NCBI RefSeq assembly: GCF_013839445.1
Contig: NZ_JACDIT010000007.1
Location: 1 to 64,000, forward strand
Source: Chthonobacter albigriseus
Lineage (GTDB): Bacteria > Pseudomonadota > Alphaproteobacteria > Rhizobiales > Pleomorphomonadaceae
Direction of reading: 5' to 3'
Length of the DNA: 64,000 nucleotides
In this document: positions 55,161-63,416 of the stretch, piece by piece
Numbering within the stretch: position 1 is the first letter of the stretch
How the letters are laid out: each line of letters begins with the position of its first letter
Program-made: the position numbers and the translations under genes
Notes under the pieces: generated by a model
Told to the model about the DNA's origin: nothing
Seen by the model: only the letters and a program-made list of their open reading frames with translations
Database searches by the model: none

Positions 55161-55616
55161 ATGACACACACAGACCACCTCGACGCGCTGGAGTGGCTGA
55201 TCGTCTTCGACGGCCGCAAGATGCTGGCCTTCCAGAACAGCGGGACGCGCCGGACGCCGACCCTCGCGCTCCGCTTCGAGAGACTTGCGGTGACGGGACC
55301 TGCACGGTCGCTTGGAACCGACCGTCCCGGCCGGGTGCAGCCCTCCGTCGGCACCGCGGGTAGCGCCGTGGAGACCCCGGACCTTCACGACGCGGCAGAA
55401 GCTGCGTTCGTCCGGGAGACGGCCACGCTTCTGGACGCCTCCGTCAGGGACGGGACGATCCGCTCGGCCGTGGTCGTCGCCCCACCACGGGCGATCGGCA
55501 TCTTCCGCGAGGCCGCTCCGGTGACCCTGAAGGCGGTGATCCGCGCCGAGCTGACCGCCGACCTGACGAAGGAGCCGGTCACCGACCTTGAACGGCGCTT
55601 CTCACCTCAGGGCTGA
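55161..55616 (+). CDS. baeRF-family / host-attachment-like protein
   Basis: Protein of 151 residues with AGGAGG six bases before the ATG. WLIVFDGRKMLAFQNSGTRR near the N-terminus is the VV-x-D-x-x-x-A-x-x-x-x-N pattern of the bacterial eRF1-like (baeRF, host attachment) family, and the C-terminal half (ASVRDGTIRSAVVVAPPRAI then GIFREAA, LTADLTKEPVTDLERRF) fits it. Proteins of this group are thought to act on ribosome-linked RNA or simply as adhesion-related factors in plant-associated bacteria; role here is open. Confidence 0.75.
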   Translation: MTHTDHLDALEWLIVFDGRKMLAFQNSGTRRTPTLALRFERLAVTGPARSLGTDRPGRVQPSVGTAGSAVETPDLHDAAEAAFVRETATLLDASVRDGTIRSAVVVAPPRAIGIFREAAPVTLKAVIRAELTADLTKEPVTDLERRFSPQG

Positions 55617-55708
55617 GGGGGCGTCAACCGGCTGGAAAGGGGTCCCCCCACTAGAGTGGAGGGCGTGGGGAGCCCCTGTAACTTCCCGCTAAGGTGTCGG
55701 GGGGTATC

Positions 55709-56227
55709 ATGATCTTTCATAGGGAAAACAAAAACCGTCCGATGCTTATGGAGCAGGTGGTGGCCATTACGCGATCTGTGCCGGTCTCGAGCGATCAGCC
55801 CGTCGGCCGGGGGATTGGGCGGATCGTCTTCGATGAGACCCCCTCCGGTACGAAGAGCCGCAAGGCCGCCAAGCCTGTGCGGAAGGAGCCGGGGATCAAT
55901 TGGCTTGCCTGGATCGTCTGCGGCCTCGCGGTCGCTGTGCTCTGCGTCGGCGCAACCGCCAGCATCGTCCACGTCGTCAACCGGCCGGTTGTCGTGCCGT
56001 TGCCGAAGAACGTGACCACGGAGCGCCCCGGCGACACCAACTGGTACCAGCGGATGAACGGGCAGTACCAGCATTGGGTGATGAAGCCGGACGGCTCCTT
56101 CGAGTATGTCGGGGCCGTTGAAGCCGGACGCGACCCGAATTTCAGCGACCGCAAGTCCAACGCGGCCACGGCCGACCAGCGCCGCAAGGCGCTGCGCGAT
56201 GCGGCGAACGGGACGGCCTCTCAGTAG
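55709..56227 (+). CDS. Single-pass membrane protein of unknown function
   Basis: Protein of 172 residues, start at 55709 with GGGG before it; a GTG five codons upstream is possible. The N-terminal 65 residues are charged and probably cytoplasmic, one helix follows (AWIVCGLAVAVLCVGATASI), and the C-terminal ~85 residues (DTNWYQRMNGQYQHWVMKPD then GSFEYVGAVEAG) would be periplasmic. No family recognised. Confidence 0.6.
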   Translation: MIFHRENKNRPMLMEQVVAITRSVPVSSDQPVGRGIGRIVFDETPSGTKSRKAAKPVRKEPGINWLAWIVCGLAVAVLCVGATASIVHVVNRPVVVPLPKNVTTERPGDTNWYQRMNGQYQHWVMKPDGSFEYVGAVEAGRDPNFSDRKSNAATADQRRKALRDAANGTASQ

Positions 56228-56285
56228 CCTGCGGTGGAACCGATCGGCCGTCCCGCGTCTTCTTCCCCGAAAGCGGGAGAACGGC

Positions 56286-56480
56286 ATGGCCAACAACAGC
56301 AACAGCGATCCGGAACGGCGGTCCGGCCACATGGGGCAGGGCGCGAACCAGCAGGGCCAGACGGCACCCCCGCGCGGCGCTTCGCTCGGCCATCGCGTCA
56401 CGCTCGACGAGGATGGCGAGCCTCGGCCCGAAAAGCCGGATGTCGCCCGCGCGCGCAAGGGAATCCACACGGACGACTGA
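56286..56480 (+). CDS. Small hydrophilic protein
   Basis: Protein of 64 residues, ATG at 56286 with GGGAGA five bases upstream. It is very polar and without predicted folding: MANNSNSDPERRSGHMGQGA, then QQGQTAPPRG and a charged end ARARKGIHTDD. Possibly a desiccation- or stress-related disordered protein. Unknown family. Confidence 0.55.
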   Translation: MANNSNSDPERRSGHMGQGANQQGQTAPPRGASLGHRVTLDEDGEPRPEKPDVARARKGIHTDD

Positions 56481-56489
56481 TGGTGGCGG

Positions 56490-57518
56490 TCAGGCGTCCT
56501 CGAAGCCGGAAAGCACGTTCACGGCGTTGATCCCCACTTCCGCCACGGCGTAACCGCCTTCCAGAAGGAAGAGGGTGGGAAGCCCGGCTTGTCCGATCAG
56601 CCCGCCGTAGCGACGGAAGTCGTCGCTGGTCAGCTTGAAGAAGCTGATCGGGTCGCGCTCGAAGGTGTCGACGCCGAGCGACACCACGATCGCCTCGGCC
56701 CCGAAGGCCCTGATGCGCCGCAGTGCGTCAGCCAGGGCGTCCGACCACTGGTCGTATGCCGTGCCGGGAGGCATCGGGTAGTTCACGGTGAAGCCTTCGC
56801 CGGCGCCTTCACCGACCTCATCGGCATAGCCCATGAAATGCGGGAACGCGTCGGCCGGGTCGCCGTGGAGCGAGGCGAAGAAGACGTCGCCGCGCCGGTA
56901 GAAGATGTCCTGCGTGCCGTTCCCGTGGTGGAAGTCCACGTCGAGGATCGCGACTCGTCCAGCGCCGGCGTCGCGCAAGTGCTGGGCGGCGACGGCGGCG
57001 TTGTTGATAAAGCAGTAGCCGCCGTAGAGATCGTAGGCGGCGTGGTGGCCGGGCGGGCGGCAGAGGCCGAATGCGCCCTTCTCACCGCCCGCGACGAGCG
57101 CGGCGGCCGTCAGCGCGACGTCCTTGGAGGCCTGCGCGGCTTCCCACGTCCCGGGCCCGATCGACGTCTCGGTCGACATGGCGTAGTAGCCGAGCTTGCC
57201 GTCGACGTGACGGGGCACGCGGTCGACCATCCGCCGGGCCGGCCAGCAGGTCGGGATGGCCTCGCCCTCATAGCCGGCGGCGGCCCACTCGTCCTCCACC
57301 GTCGACAGGAATTCGATCAGGCCCGCGTCGTGCACTTTCAGCACCGGGTCCAGGCCATGTCGGGTCGGCGCCACCACGTCTCCCAACCCGACCTCCTGGA
57401 CACGGTCAAGGACGATGCGTGCGCGCTCGGCCCGTTCGTGCGGTGGCACCAGCACACCGCCGTAGAGTTCGGTGCGGACGTTTCGTTTCTCGTGGTCGGC
57501 TGAGAAGACGGTGATCAT
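56490..57518 (-). CDS. HDAC-superfamily amidohydrolase (acetylpolyamine type)
   Basis: Protein of 342 residues of the arginase/deacetylase fold. Zinc and catalytic motifs: CRPPGHHAAYDLYGGYCFIN with the His pair, ILDVDFHHGNGTQDIFY with the metal Asp/His, and ERDPISFFKLTSDDFRRYGG. The N-terminus and the loop TETSIGPGTWEAA fit acetylpolyamine amidohydrolases (AphA) rather than acetoin-utilisation AcuC proteins. It would release acetate from acetylated polyamines or another acyl-amide in the cytoplasm. Convergent with the preceding small gene. Confidence 0.87.
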   Translation of the reverse strand: MITVFSADHEKRNVRTELYGGVLVPPHERAERARIVLDRVQEVGLGDVVAPTRHGLDPVLKVHDAGLIEFLSTVEDEWAAAGYEGEAIPTCWPARRMVDRVPRHVDGKLGYYAMSTETSIGPGTWEAAQASKDVALTAAALVAGGEKGAFGLCRPPGHHAAYDLYGGYCFINNAAVAAQHLRDAGAGRVAILDVDFHHGNGTQDIFYRRGDVFFASLHGDPADAFPHFMGYADEVGEGAGEGFTVNYPMPPGTAYDQWSDALADALRRIRAFGAEAIVVSLGVDTFERDPISFFKLTSDDFRRYGGLIGQAGLPTLFLLEGGYAVAEVGINAVNVLSGFEDA

Positions 57519-58033
57519 GCTTGGCTTGTCCCAGGGGTCACGCGGGTTGGCGGACCGTCATGCTAGAGCGCTTTGCAGTCCGGCGAAATCGCCGGGTTGG
57601 TCGGTACCGCAGAAACGGGATGCTGCAGATACAGGCGGGGTCGCAATCGCCGCGACGCCGGCTTATCAGGCTGTTCGCCGAGCCGGTTCGGGCGCTAGCG
57701 GCGCGCGGACGATGGTAGATGGCCGGTGGGATGCGATCGACGTGCCAACTGCCGCGCCGGCTGCGGCTGTTCATCGCCTTGGTAAGGTTCTGTCGGGCTA
57801 AGGTGAATCAAACGTATCGGTTCGAGGGGTTCAGTCTGGCGTTTCGGTTGTTCGGCGACAGATACGCGTCGGTTGTTTCTAGCAAAACGGAGCTCTGATC
57901 GTTGTTGTATCACAAATCATGGATCTGTCTGGATCCGGTTTTCTATGTGATCAGATTAAACATTTATAAGATTTTGGATGAGAGGCTTGCCGCTAACGGG
58001 ACAACATCTGGCTCCCGTCATGGAGGCTTGAAG
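57519..58033. other. Intergenic upstream of pilin genes
   Basis: About 515 bases. 57900-58000 is AT-rich (TTTATAAGATTTTGG around 57962) and likely carries the pilin promoter. I find no gene; short frames lack ribosome sites. Confidence 0.45.
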
Positions 58034-58198
58034 ATGGTTGGGAAGTTTCACGAGTTTCTGCGCAACGAGTCTGGTGCGACGGCCATTGAATATGGCCTTA
58101 TCGCTTCGCTGATCGCCGTCGTCATCATCGGTGCTGCGACAACCCTGGGCACCAAGATCTCGAACACCTTCGGCCGGGTTTCCAACCAGCTCAGGTAA
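58034..58198 (+). CDS. Flp/Fap type IVb pilin 1
   Basis: Protein of 54 residues with GGAGG before the ATG. It contains the class III signal ESG|ATAIEYGLIASLIAVVII: prepilin peptidase cleavage after Gly, then Glu at mature position 5 and the following Tyr, as in Flp pilins assembled by the Tad system. Nearly identical to the second pilin at 58461. No tad genes are in the window. Ends at a strong terminator. Confidence 0.93.
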   Translation: MVGKFHEFLRNESGATAIEYGLIASLIAVVIIGAATTLGTKISNTFGRVSNQLR

Positions 58199-58230
58199 TA
58201 CGGCCGGATCCCAAGTCGATCCCCGCGCAA

Positions 58231-58261
58231 AGGTCGCCCCGTCGGGCGACCTCTTTTTTTG
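58231..58261 (+). terminator. Intrinsic terminator
   Basis: AGGTCGCCC (58231-58239) pairs with GGGCGACCT (58244-58252), four-base loop, followed by C and seven T. Ends pilin 1. Confidence 0.95.
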
Positions 58262-58348
58262 TCCGGGCCCTGTCGGATCCTGGCGGTTCGTCGGTTCGCC
58301 CGACGAGCGGACCGACAGAAACCTGGAGCTTGTTCTTAAAATCTTCAG

Positions 58349-58364
58349 GTTAAGTGTACTTAAC
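58349..58364 (+). promoter_or_regulatory. Palindrome upstream of pilin 2
   Basis: GTTAAGT-GT-ACTTAAC, a perfect palindrome of seven-base arms, 97 bases before the second pilin. No copy is seen before the first pilin. Candidate regulator site giving pilin 2 separate control. Confidence 0.5.
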
Positions 58365-58460
58365 GGGATTCACCGATGTCGGTTAGCATGTCTGTAGAGG
58401 TGGGCCTGCTAGGTTGTTTTCAGCGAGGACAACTCGCAACAGACATACGGAGAGGCCCCA

Positions 58461-58625
58461 ATGCGTCAGACCATCAAGAACTTCATCCGCAACGAATCCG
58501 GTGCCACGGCGATCGAATACGGCCTGATCGCCTCGCTGATCGCAGTCGTCATCATCGGCGCTGCTTCGACCCTGGGTTCGAAGATCAGCAACACCTTCTC
58601 GCAGGTTTCCAACCAGCTGCGTTGA
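58461..58625 (+). CDS. Flp/Fap type IVb pilin 2
   Basis: Protein of 54 residues: MRQTIKNFIRNESGATAIEY then GLIASLIAVVIIGAASTLGS and KISNTFSQVSNQLR. It differs from pilin 1 at only a few positions outside the N-terminal leader. GGAGAGG precedes the ATG. The same Tad-type cleavage site is present. Own leader and terminator show that it is a separate transcript. Confidence 0.93.
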   Translation: MRQTIKNFIRNESGATAIEYGLIASLIAVVIIGAASTLGSKISNTFSQVSNQLR

Positions 58626-58659
58626 TCCGTCCGGATCCAGACCATCCGGCGGTGCCAAT

Positions 58660-58693
58660 GGCCGTCCCTTTCGGGGGACGGCCTTTTCTTTTT
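58660..58693 (+). terminator. Intrinsic terminator
   Basis: GGCCGTCCC (58660-58668) pairs with GGGACGGCC (58675-58683), followed by TTTTCTTTTT. Ends pilin 2. Confidence 0.95.
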
Positions 58694-58706
58694 CCGGGCG
58701 GGCAGG

Positions 58707-58743
58707 CGAAAAAAAGGGCTCTTCCCTTTCGAGAAGAGCCCTT
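58707..58743 (-). terminator. Intrinsic terminator (minus strand)
   Basis: AAGGGCTCTTC (58714-58724) pairs with GAAGAGCCCTT (58733-58743); on the minus strand it is followed by a run of T (A-run 58709-58715 on plus). Ends the serine-cycle transcript after hprA. Confidence 0.9.
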
Positions 58744-58839
58744 CAGTGAGGCTCGCATCCCCCATTTGTCCGCGAGCCGGAGCGGAGCCGGATCGTCCCG
58801 CTGTCCCCCGACGGGGGACGATCCGGACCTCGATGCCGA

Positions 58840-59811
58840 TCAGGCCACCCGGTCGGGCGGCGTGCGGCCATCGAAGAAAGCTTCAAGATTGGAGAGGACG
58901 CGCCAGCCCATCGCCTCGCGGGTCGAGGCAGTCGCGCTGCCGAGGTGCGGCAGCAGCACCGCGTTCTCGCACTCGTAGAGGTCGGTGACGATCCGCGGCT
59001 CGCCTTCGAACACGTCGAGGCCGGCGCCCTTGATCACGCCCGCCTTCAGTGCGTTGGCGAGCGCCACGCCGTCGACGACCTCGCCGCGGGCGGTGTTGAC
59101 CAGGATCGACGTCGGCTTCATCAGCTTCAGCCGGTCGGTGCTGATCAGGTGGTAGTTCTCCTTGCCGCCGGGCATGTGCAGCGAGACCACATCGGCCTCG
59201 CGCAGCACGTCCTCGATGGTGTCGCGCTTCTCGGCGCCAGTCTCGGCGGCGAGTTCGGGCTTCACCGGGAACGGGTCGAAGTAGATCACCTTCATGCCGA
59301 AGCCGAAGTGGGCGCGCTTGGCGGCTTCGCGTCCGATGCGGCCGAAGCCGAGCACGCCGAACACGCCGCCGGAGACCTTGGTGCCGATCATGTGGGTCGG
59401 GCGCCAGCCGGTCCACTTGTGCGCGCGCACTTCGCGCTCACCTTCGCCGGCACGGCGGGCGGCCATCAGCATCAGCGTGATGGCGAGGTCGGCGGTGCAC
59501 TCGGAGAGCACCTCCGGCGTGTTGGAAACCTGGATGCCGGCCTTCTTGGCAGCTTCCGTGTCGATGTGGCTGTAGCCGACGCCGTAGCTCGCCAGCATCT
59601 TGGCGCGCGGGTTGGTCACGTCGAGCGCGGCGGCGTCCACCTTGTCGGACACGGTCGGGCAGACCGCATCGTAGGCGAGCAGCGCCTCGCGGATCTCGGC
59701 GCCGGTCATCGGGATGTCGCTCTCGTTCAGCGTCACGTCGTAGAGCGCCTTGAGCTTCTCCTCGACGACCGTGGGCCAGCGGCGGGTGACGAGCACTTTC
59801 TTCTTCGACAC
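58840..59811 (-). CDS. hprA: Hydroxypyruvate reductase / D-glycerate dehydrogenase
   Basis: Protein of 323 residues starting at GTG (59811) behind AGAGGA; the open frame goes further but without a site. D-isomer 2-hydroxyacid dehydrogenase features: NAD site GVFGVLGFGRIGREAAKRA, catalytic Arg in LVNTARGEVVDG, Glu in FEGEPRIV and His in LLPHLGSAT. In the serine cycle it reduces hydroxypyruvate to glycerate. Last gene of the minus-strand cluster with mtkAB, mcl and sga, which supports this role over phosphoglycerate dehydrogenase. Confidence 0.9.
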   Translation of the reverse strand: MSKKKVLVTRRWPTVVEEKLKALYDVTLNESDIPMTGAEIREALLAYDAVCPTVSDKVDAAALDVTNPRAKMLASYGVGYSHIDTEAAKKAGIQVSNTPEVLSECTADLAITLMLMAARRAGEGEREVRAHKWTGWRPTHMIGTKVSGGVFGVLGFGRIGREAAKRAHFGFGMKVIYFDPFPVKPELAAETGAEKRDTIEDVLREADVVSLHMPGGKENYHLISTDRLKLMKPTSILVNTARGEVVDGVALANALKAGVIKGAGLDVFEGEPRIVTDLYECENAVLLPHLGSATASTREAMGWRVLSNLEAFFDGRTPPDRVA

Positions 59812-60043
59812 GGGTGTTTCCTCTGAGGTTCTTGGGGAAAGCAGGACCGGGTCCCGCCGCCTCCGTGATGGCCCGCGGAGGCGGACCACCCACGCATTCT
59901 GCCTTCGATTTCGCTTCCCTACAGCCCTGAAAGCTCCGCTCGAAGCCGTGCGGCACATCCGTCCGTCGATCGGGAGGCGGGCGGCCGGACGGATCCGGCT
60001 CCGGGGAGGAGATACCACCGTTCCTTCCGGCCGCCCGTTCCCG

Positions 60044-60946
60044 TCACTCCGCTGCGACGCGCAGGCCGGAGAGCATCTTCTGCACGGTGGAGGCGAACTC
60101 GGCCGGCGTCGGGACGATGGTCACGCCGCATTCCTTCAGGAGTTCCACCTTCTCGGCCGCGGATTCGCCGACCGACGACACGATGGCGCCGGCGTGGCCC
60201 ATCTTGCGGCCCTTGGGCGCCGACAGGCCGGCGATGTAGGCGCAGACCGGCTTGGTCATGTGGTCGCGGGCATACATGCCGGCTTCCACTTCCTGCGGTC
60301 CGCCGATCTCGCCGATCATGATCACGGCGTCGGTGTCGGGATCGTTCTCGAACAGTTCGAGAATGTCGCGATGCGAGCAGCCGTTGATCGGGTCGCCGCC
60401 GATACCGACGGAGGTCGAGACGCCGATGCCGATCTCCTTCAGCTGCGAGGCGGCCTCGTAGCCGAGGGTGCCGGAGCGGCCGACGATGCCGATGCGGCCA
60501 GGCAGGTAGATGTGGCCCGGCATGATGCCGACCAGCGCCTCGCCCGGGGTGATGATGCCCGCGCAGTTCGGCCCGAGCAGCCGCATGCGGTTCTCGGCCT
60601 TGTAGCGCTTCATGTAGCGCTTCACGCGCATCATGTCCTGGGTGGGGATGCCGTCGGTGATGCAGACCGCGACCTTGATGCCGGCATCGGCGGCTTCCAT
60701 GATCGAGTCGGCTGCGAACGGAGGCGGCACGAAGACGATGGAGACGTCGGCGCCGGTGGCCGCGACGGCATCCTTGACGGTGTTGAACACCGGCTTGCCG
60801 TGGATCTCGGTGCCGCCCTTACCCGGGGTGACGCCGCCGACGACCGGCGAGCCGTAGCGGATCATGTCCTCGGCGTGGAACGAGCCGATCTTGCCGGTGA
60901 TTCCCTGGACGATGATCTTGGAGTTCTTGTTGACCAGAACGGACAT
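60044..60946 (-). CDS. mtkB: Malate-CoA ligase (malate thiokinase) small subunit
   Basis: Protein of 300 residues of the succinyl-CoA synthetase alpha type: MSVLVNKNSKIIVQGITGKI, GGVTPGKGGTEIHGKPVFN, and the phospho-His segment KMGHAGAIVSS. By sequence it could be SucD, but neighbours malyl-CoA lyase and serine-glyoxylate aminotransferase, and the absence of mdh/sucA, point to MtkB, which with MtkA makes malyl-CoA from malate, CoA and ATP in the serine cycle. GGAG-rich site precedes the ATG. It follows mtkA with 24 bases between. Confidence 0.85.
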   Translation of the reverse strand: MSVLVNKNSKIIVQGITGKIGSFHAEDMIRYGSPVVGGVTPGKGGTEIHGKPVFNTVKDAVAATGADVSIVFVPPPFAADSIMEAADAGIKVAVCITDGIPTQDMMRVKRYMKRYKAENRMRLLGPNCAGIITPGEALVGIMPGHIYLPGRIGIVGRSGTLGYEAASQLKEIGIGVSTSVGIGGDPINGCSHRDILELFENDPDTDAVIMIGEIGGPQEVEAGMYARDHMTKPVCAYIAGLSAPKGRKMGHAGAIVSSVGESAAEKVELLKECGVTIVPTPAEFASTVQKMLSGLRVAAE

Positions 60947-60970
60947 TGGTTCTCTCCTTCGCTCGGGCGA

Positions 60971-62152
60971 TCAGGCCGCGACGGCCTTGCCGGTCTTGGC
61001 GGCGGCGACCGACAGACGGGCGGCTTCGGCGAGGGTGGTGGCGGAGATCACGTTGATCCCGCTCTCGTTGATGATCTTGCGGCCTTCGTCGACGTTGGTG
61101 CCGGCGAGGCGGACGACGAGCGGCAGGTCGAGGCCGGCGATCTCCACGGCCTTCACCACGCCCTGGGCGACCCAGTCGCAGCGGTTGATGCCGGCGAAGA
61201 TGTTGACGAGCACGACCTTGACGTTCTTGTCCTGGGTGACCAGGCGGAAGGCCTTGGCGACGCGCTCGGGCGTGGCACCGCCGCCGATGTCGAGGAAGTT
61301 GGCCGGGGCGCCGCCTTCGAGCAGGATCATGTCCATTGTGGCCATGGCGAGACCTGCGCCGTTGACGATGCAGCCGACGTCGCCGTCGAGGCCGACGTAG
61401 GAGAGGCCGCGGTCGGCGGCTTGCGTCTCGCGCGGATCCTCCTGGCTCTTGTCGCGGAGCTCGGAGATGTCGGGGTGGCGGAACATCGCGTTGTCGTCGA
61501 AGCTCATCTTGGCGTCGAGCGCGATCAGCGTGCCCTCGCCGGTGAAGACGAGCGGGTTGATCTCCAGCATCATGCCGTCCTTGTCGCGGAAGGCACGGTA
61601 GGCGCCGAGGATCACGCGGGTCGCGTCGGCGACGGCGGTGCCCGGGATGCCGAGCTGGAAGGCGAGTTCGCGGGCCTGGAAGGCCTGCATGCCGACGGCC
61701 GGCTCGACCGAGATCTTGACGATCGACTCCGGCTTCTGCTCGGCGACTTCCTCGATGTCCATGCCGCCTTCGGTGGAGCCGATGACGATGACGCGCTGCT
61801 CGGCGCGGTCGAGCACGAAGCCGAGGTAGAGCTCCTTGGCGATGTTGACGCCGCCTTCCACGTAGAGGCGGTTCACCATCTTGCCGGCCGGGCCGGACTG
61901 GTGGGTGACGAGCTTGCGGCCGAGCATCTTCTCGGCGGCTTCCTCGACCTCGTTCTCCGACTTGCAGACCTTGACGCCGCCGGCCTTGCCGCGGCCGCCG
62001 GTGTGGACCTGCGCCTTGACGACCCATACGGAGCCGCCGATCTCGCGGGCGCGGTAGGCGGCCTGCTCGGGGCTGTAGGCGAGGCCGCCCTTGGGGATGG
62101 GGACGCCGAACTTGGCCAGGATCTCCTTGGCCTGGTATTCATGGATATCCAT
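60971..62152 (-). CDS. mtkA: Malate-CoA ligase (malate thiokinase) large subunit
   Basis: Protein of 393 residues with the ATP-grasp N-terminal region [40 protein letters not shown], and the C-terminal ligase domain with [20 protein letters not shown] and [19 protein letters not shown]. Same fold as SucC. Its place next to mtkB and mcl makes malate thiokinase more likely than succinyl-CoA synthetase. Together with MtkB it supplies malyl-CoA to the lyase. Confidence 0.87.
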   Translation of the reverse strand: MDIHEYQAKEILAKFGVPIPKGGLAYSPEQAAYRAREIGGSVWVVKAQVHTGGRGKAGGVKVCKSENEVEEAAEKMLGRKLVTHQSGPAGKMVNRLYVEGGVNIAKELYLGFVLDRAEQRVIVIGSTEGGMDIEEVAEQKPESIVKISVEPAVGMQAFQARELAFQLGIPGTAVADATRVILGAYRAFRDKDGMMLEINPLVFTGEGTLIALDAKMSFDDNAMFRHPDISELRDKSQEDPRETQAADRGLSYVGLDGDVGCIVNGAGLAMATMDMILLEGGAPANFLDIGGGATPERVAKAFRLVTQDKNVKVVLVNIFAGINRCDWVAQGVVKAVEIAGLDLPLVVRLAGTNVDEGRKIINESGINVISATTLAEAARLSVAAAKTGKAVAA

Positions 62153-62213
62153 CGGTCTCTTCCTCTGGGTCTCGTTGGCGGCGGATCCGGCCCGTTGGCG
62201 TGGTCCACCCAGT

Positions 62214-62238
62214 CCCTCCCCCGGTCAGGAGGGGAGGG
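62214..62238 (-). repeat. Intercistronic hairpin mcl-mtkA
   Basis: CCCTCCCC (62214-62221) and GGGGAGGG (62231-62238) can pair with a nine-base loop, in the 124-base gap between mcl and mtkA. No T-run; may tune relative mRNA levels. Confidence 0.4.
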
Positions 62239-62276
62239 CGCTCATCCGTTGATCGAGAGGGGCTTCGCCCCCGTCC

Positions 62277-63233
62277 TCAGGCCGCCTTGGCGGCCTTGCC
62301 CTTCGCCTCGATGGCGTCGGCCACCATGACGATGTTCTGCGCCATGCGGGCGGAGGCCGCGTCGATCAGGCGGCCGTCGAGGGAGGCAGCGCCCTTGCCC
62401 TGCGCAGCAGCCTCGTCGAGCGCCACGAGCACGCGGCGGGCGCGGTCCACTTCCGCCGGCGGGGGCGAGAAGACGTCGTTGGCAAGTGCGATCTGGGAGG
62501 GGTGGATCGCCCACTTGCCTTCGCAACCGAGCACCGCCGCGCGCTTGGCAGCCTTCACGTAGTCCTCAGGCGAGGAGAAGTCGCCGAACGGGCCGTCGAT
62601 GGCGCGCAGGCCGTAGGCGCGGCAGGCCGTGACCATGCGGTCGATCGCAGCGTGCCACTGGTCGCCCGGATAGTCCGGGTTGAGGCCGCCGATGACGACG
62701 GTGCGCGAGCGGCGCGATGCGGAGAAGTCGGCGACGCCGAAGTGCAGCGCCTCCAGGTTCCGGGCGGCCGCGATCGCCTCCACGTTGGCCATGCCGAGGG
62801 TGGTCTCGATCAGGGCTTCGAGGCCGATCTCGTTGGGGATCGACTTGGCCTCGCGGATCTGCGCCACCATGGCCTCGACCATATAGACGTCGCCGGGCAC
62901 GCCGACCTTGGGGATCAGGATGGTGTCGAGGAACTCGCCGGCCTGCTCCACCACGTCGACGACGTCGCGGTACATCCAGTGGGTGTCGAGGCCGTTGATG
63001 CGGACCGAGATGGTCTTGCCCTTGGCGCGCCAGGGCATCTCCTTCAGGGCCTTGATGATGTTCTCGCGGGCCTGGACCTTGTCGTTCGGCGCGACGGCGT
63101 CTTCCAGGTCGAGGAAGATGAAGTCGACTTCCGAGTTCAGCGCCTTCTCGAACATCTGCGGGTTGGAGCCCGGCACCGCCAGTTCGGAGCGCTGGACGCG
63201 CGTCTTGACGGGTTTGTACTGGGTGAAGCTCAT
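62277..63233 (-). CDS. mcl: L-malyl-CoA / beta-methylmalyl-CoA lyase
   Basis: Protein of 318 residues of the HpcH/CitE aldolase family: RSELAVPGSNPQMFEKALNS, FIFLDLEDAVAPNDKVQARE with the metal Asp, SVRINGLDTHWMYRD, and EALIETTLGMANVEAIAAA with the metal Glu. It splits malyl-CoA into acetyl-CoA and glyoxylate, the step feeding glyoxylate to the aminotransferase encoded next. GGAGG lies before the ATG. Upstream on the transcript is sga. Confidence 0.93.
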   Translation of the reverse strand: MSFTQYKPVKTRVQRSELAVPGSNPQMFEKALNSEVDFIFLDLEDAVAPNDKVQARENIIKALKEMPWRAKGKTISVRINGLDTHWMYRDVVDVVEQAGEFLDTILIPKVGVPGDVYMVEAMVAQIREAKSIPNEIGLEALIETTLGMANVEAIAAARNLEALHFGVADFSASRRSRTVVIGGLNPDYPGDQWHAAIDRMVTACRAYGLRAIDGPFGDFSSPEDYVKAAKRAAVLGCEGKWAIHPSQIALANDVFSPPPAEVDRARRVLVALDEAAAQGKGAASLDGRLIDAASARMAQNIVMVADAIEAKGKAAKAA

Positions 63234-63364
63234 GGATTTCCTCCGGAATTTCTCTGTGGCCGAACCTGCGGCCGGTCCGCTGGTCGCCCTTCGCGGCCTC
63301 CCGCGAAGGAGGCCGAAGGGTCTGACGCGGGCAGGGCGGTCGGCTGGATGTCGAATGCGATGCC

Positions 63365-63410
63365 GGGGCGGACGGGGCGGATCCGGGCGTTCCTCGCGCC
63401 CGTCCGCCCC
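63365..63410 (-). repeat. Strong hairpin between sga and mcl
   Basis: GGGGCGGACGGG (63365-63376) pairs with CCCGTCCGCCCC (63399-63410), 22-base loop, directly after the sga stop. Lacking a T-run on the minus strand, it looks like a processing or partial termination site. Confidence 0.6.
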
Positions 63411-63416
63411 GATCGA

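Noticed and set aside
59750-62329. 859-codon plus-strand open frame over the serine-cycle genes
   Set aside because: Asp/Gly/Val/His-rich shadow of hprA, mtkB and mtkA, all with clear family motifs on the minus strand.
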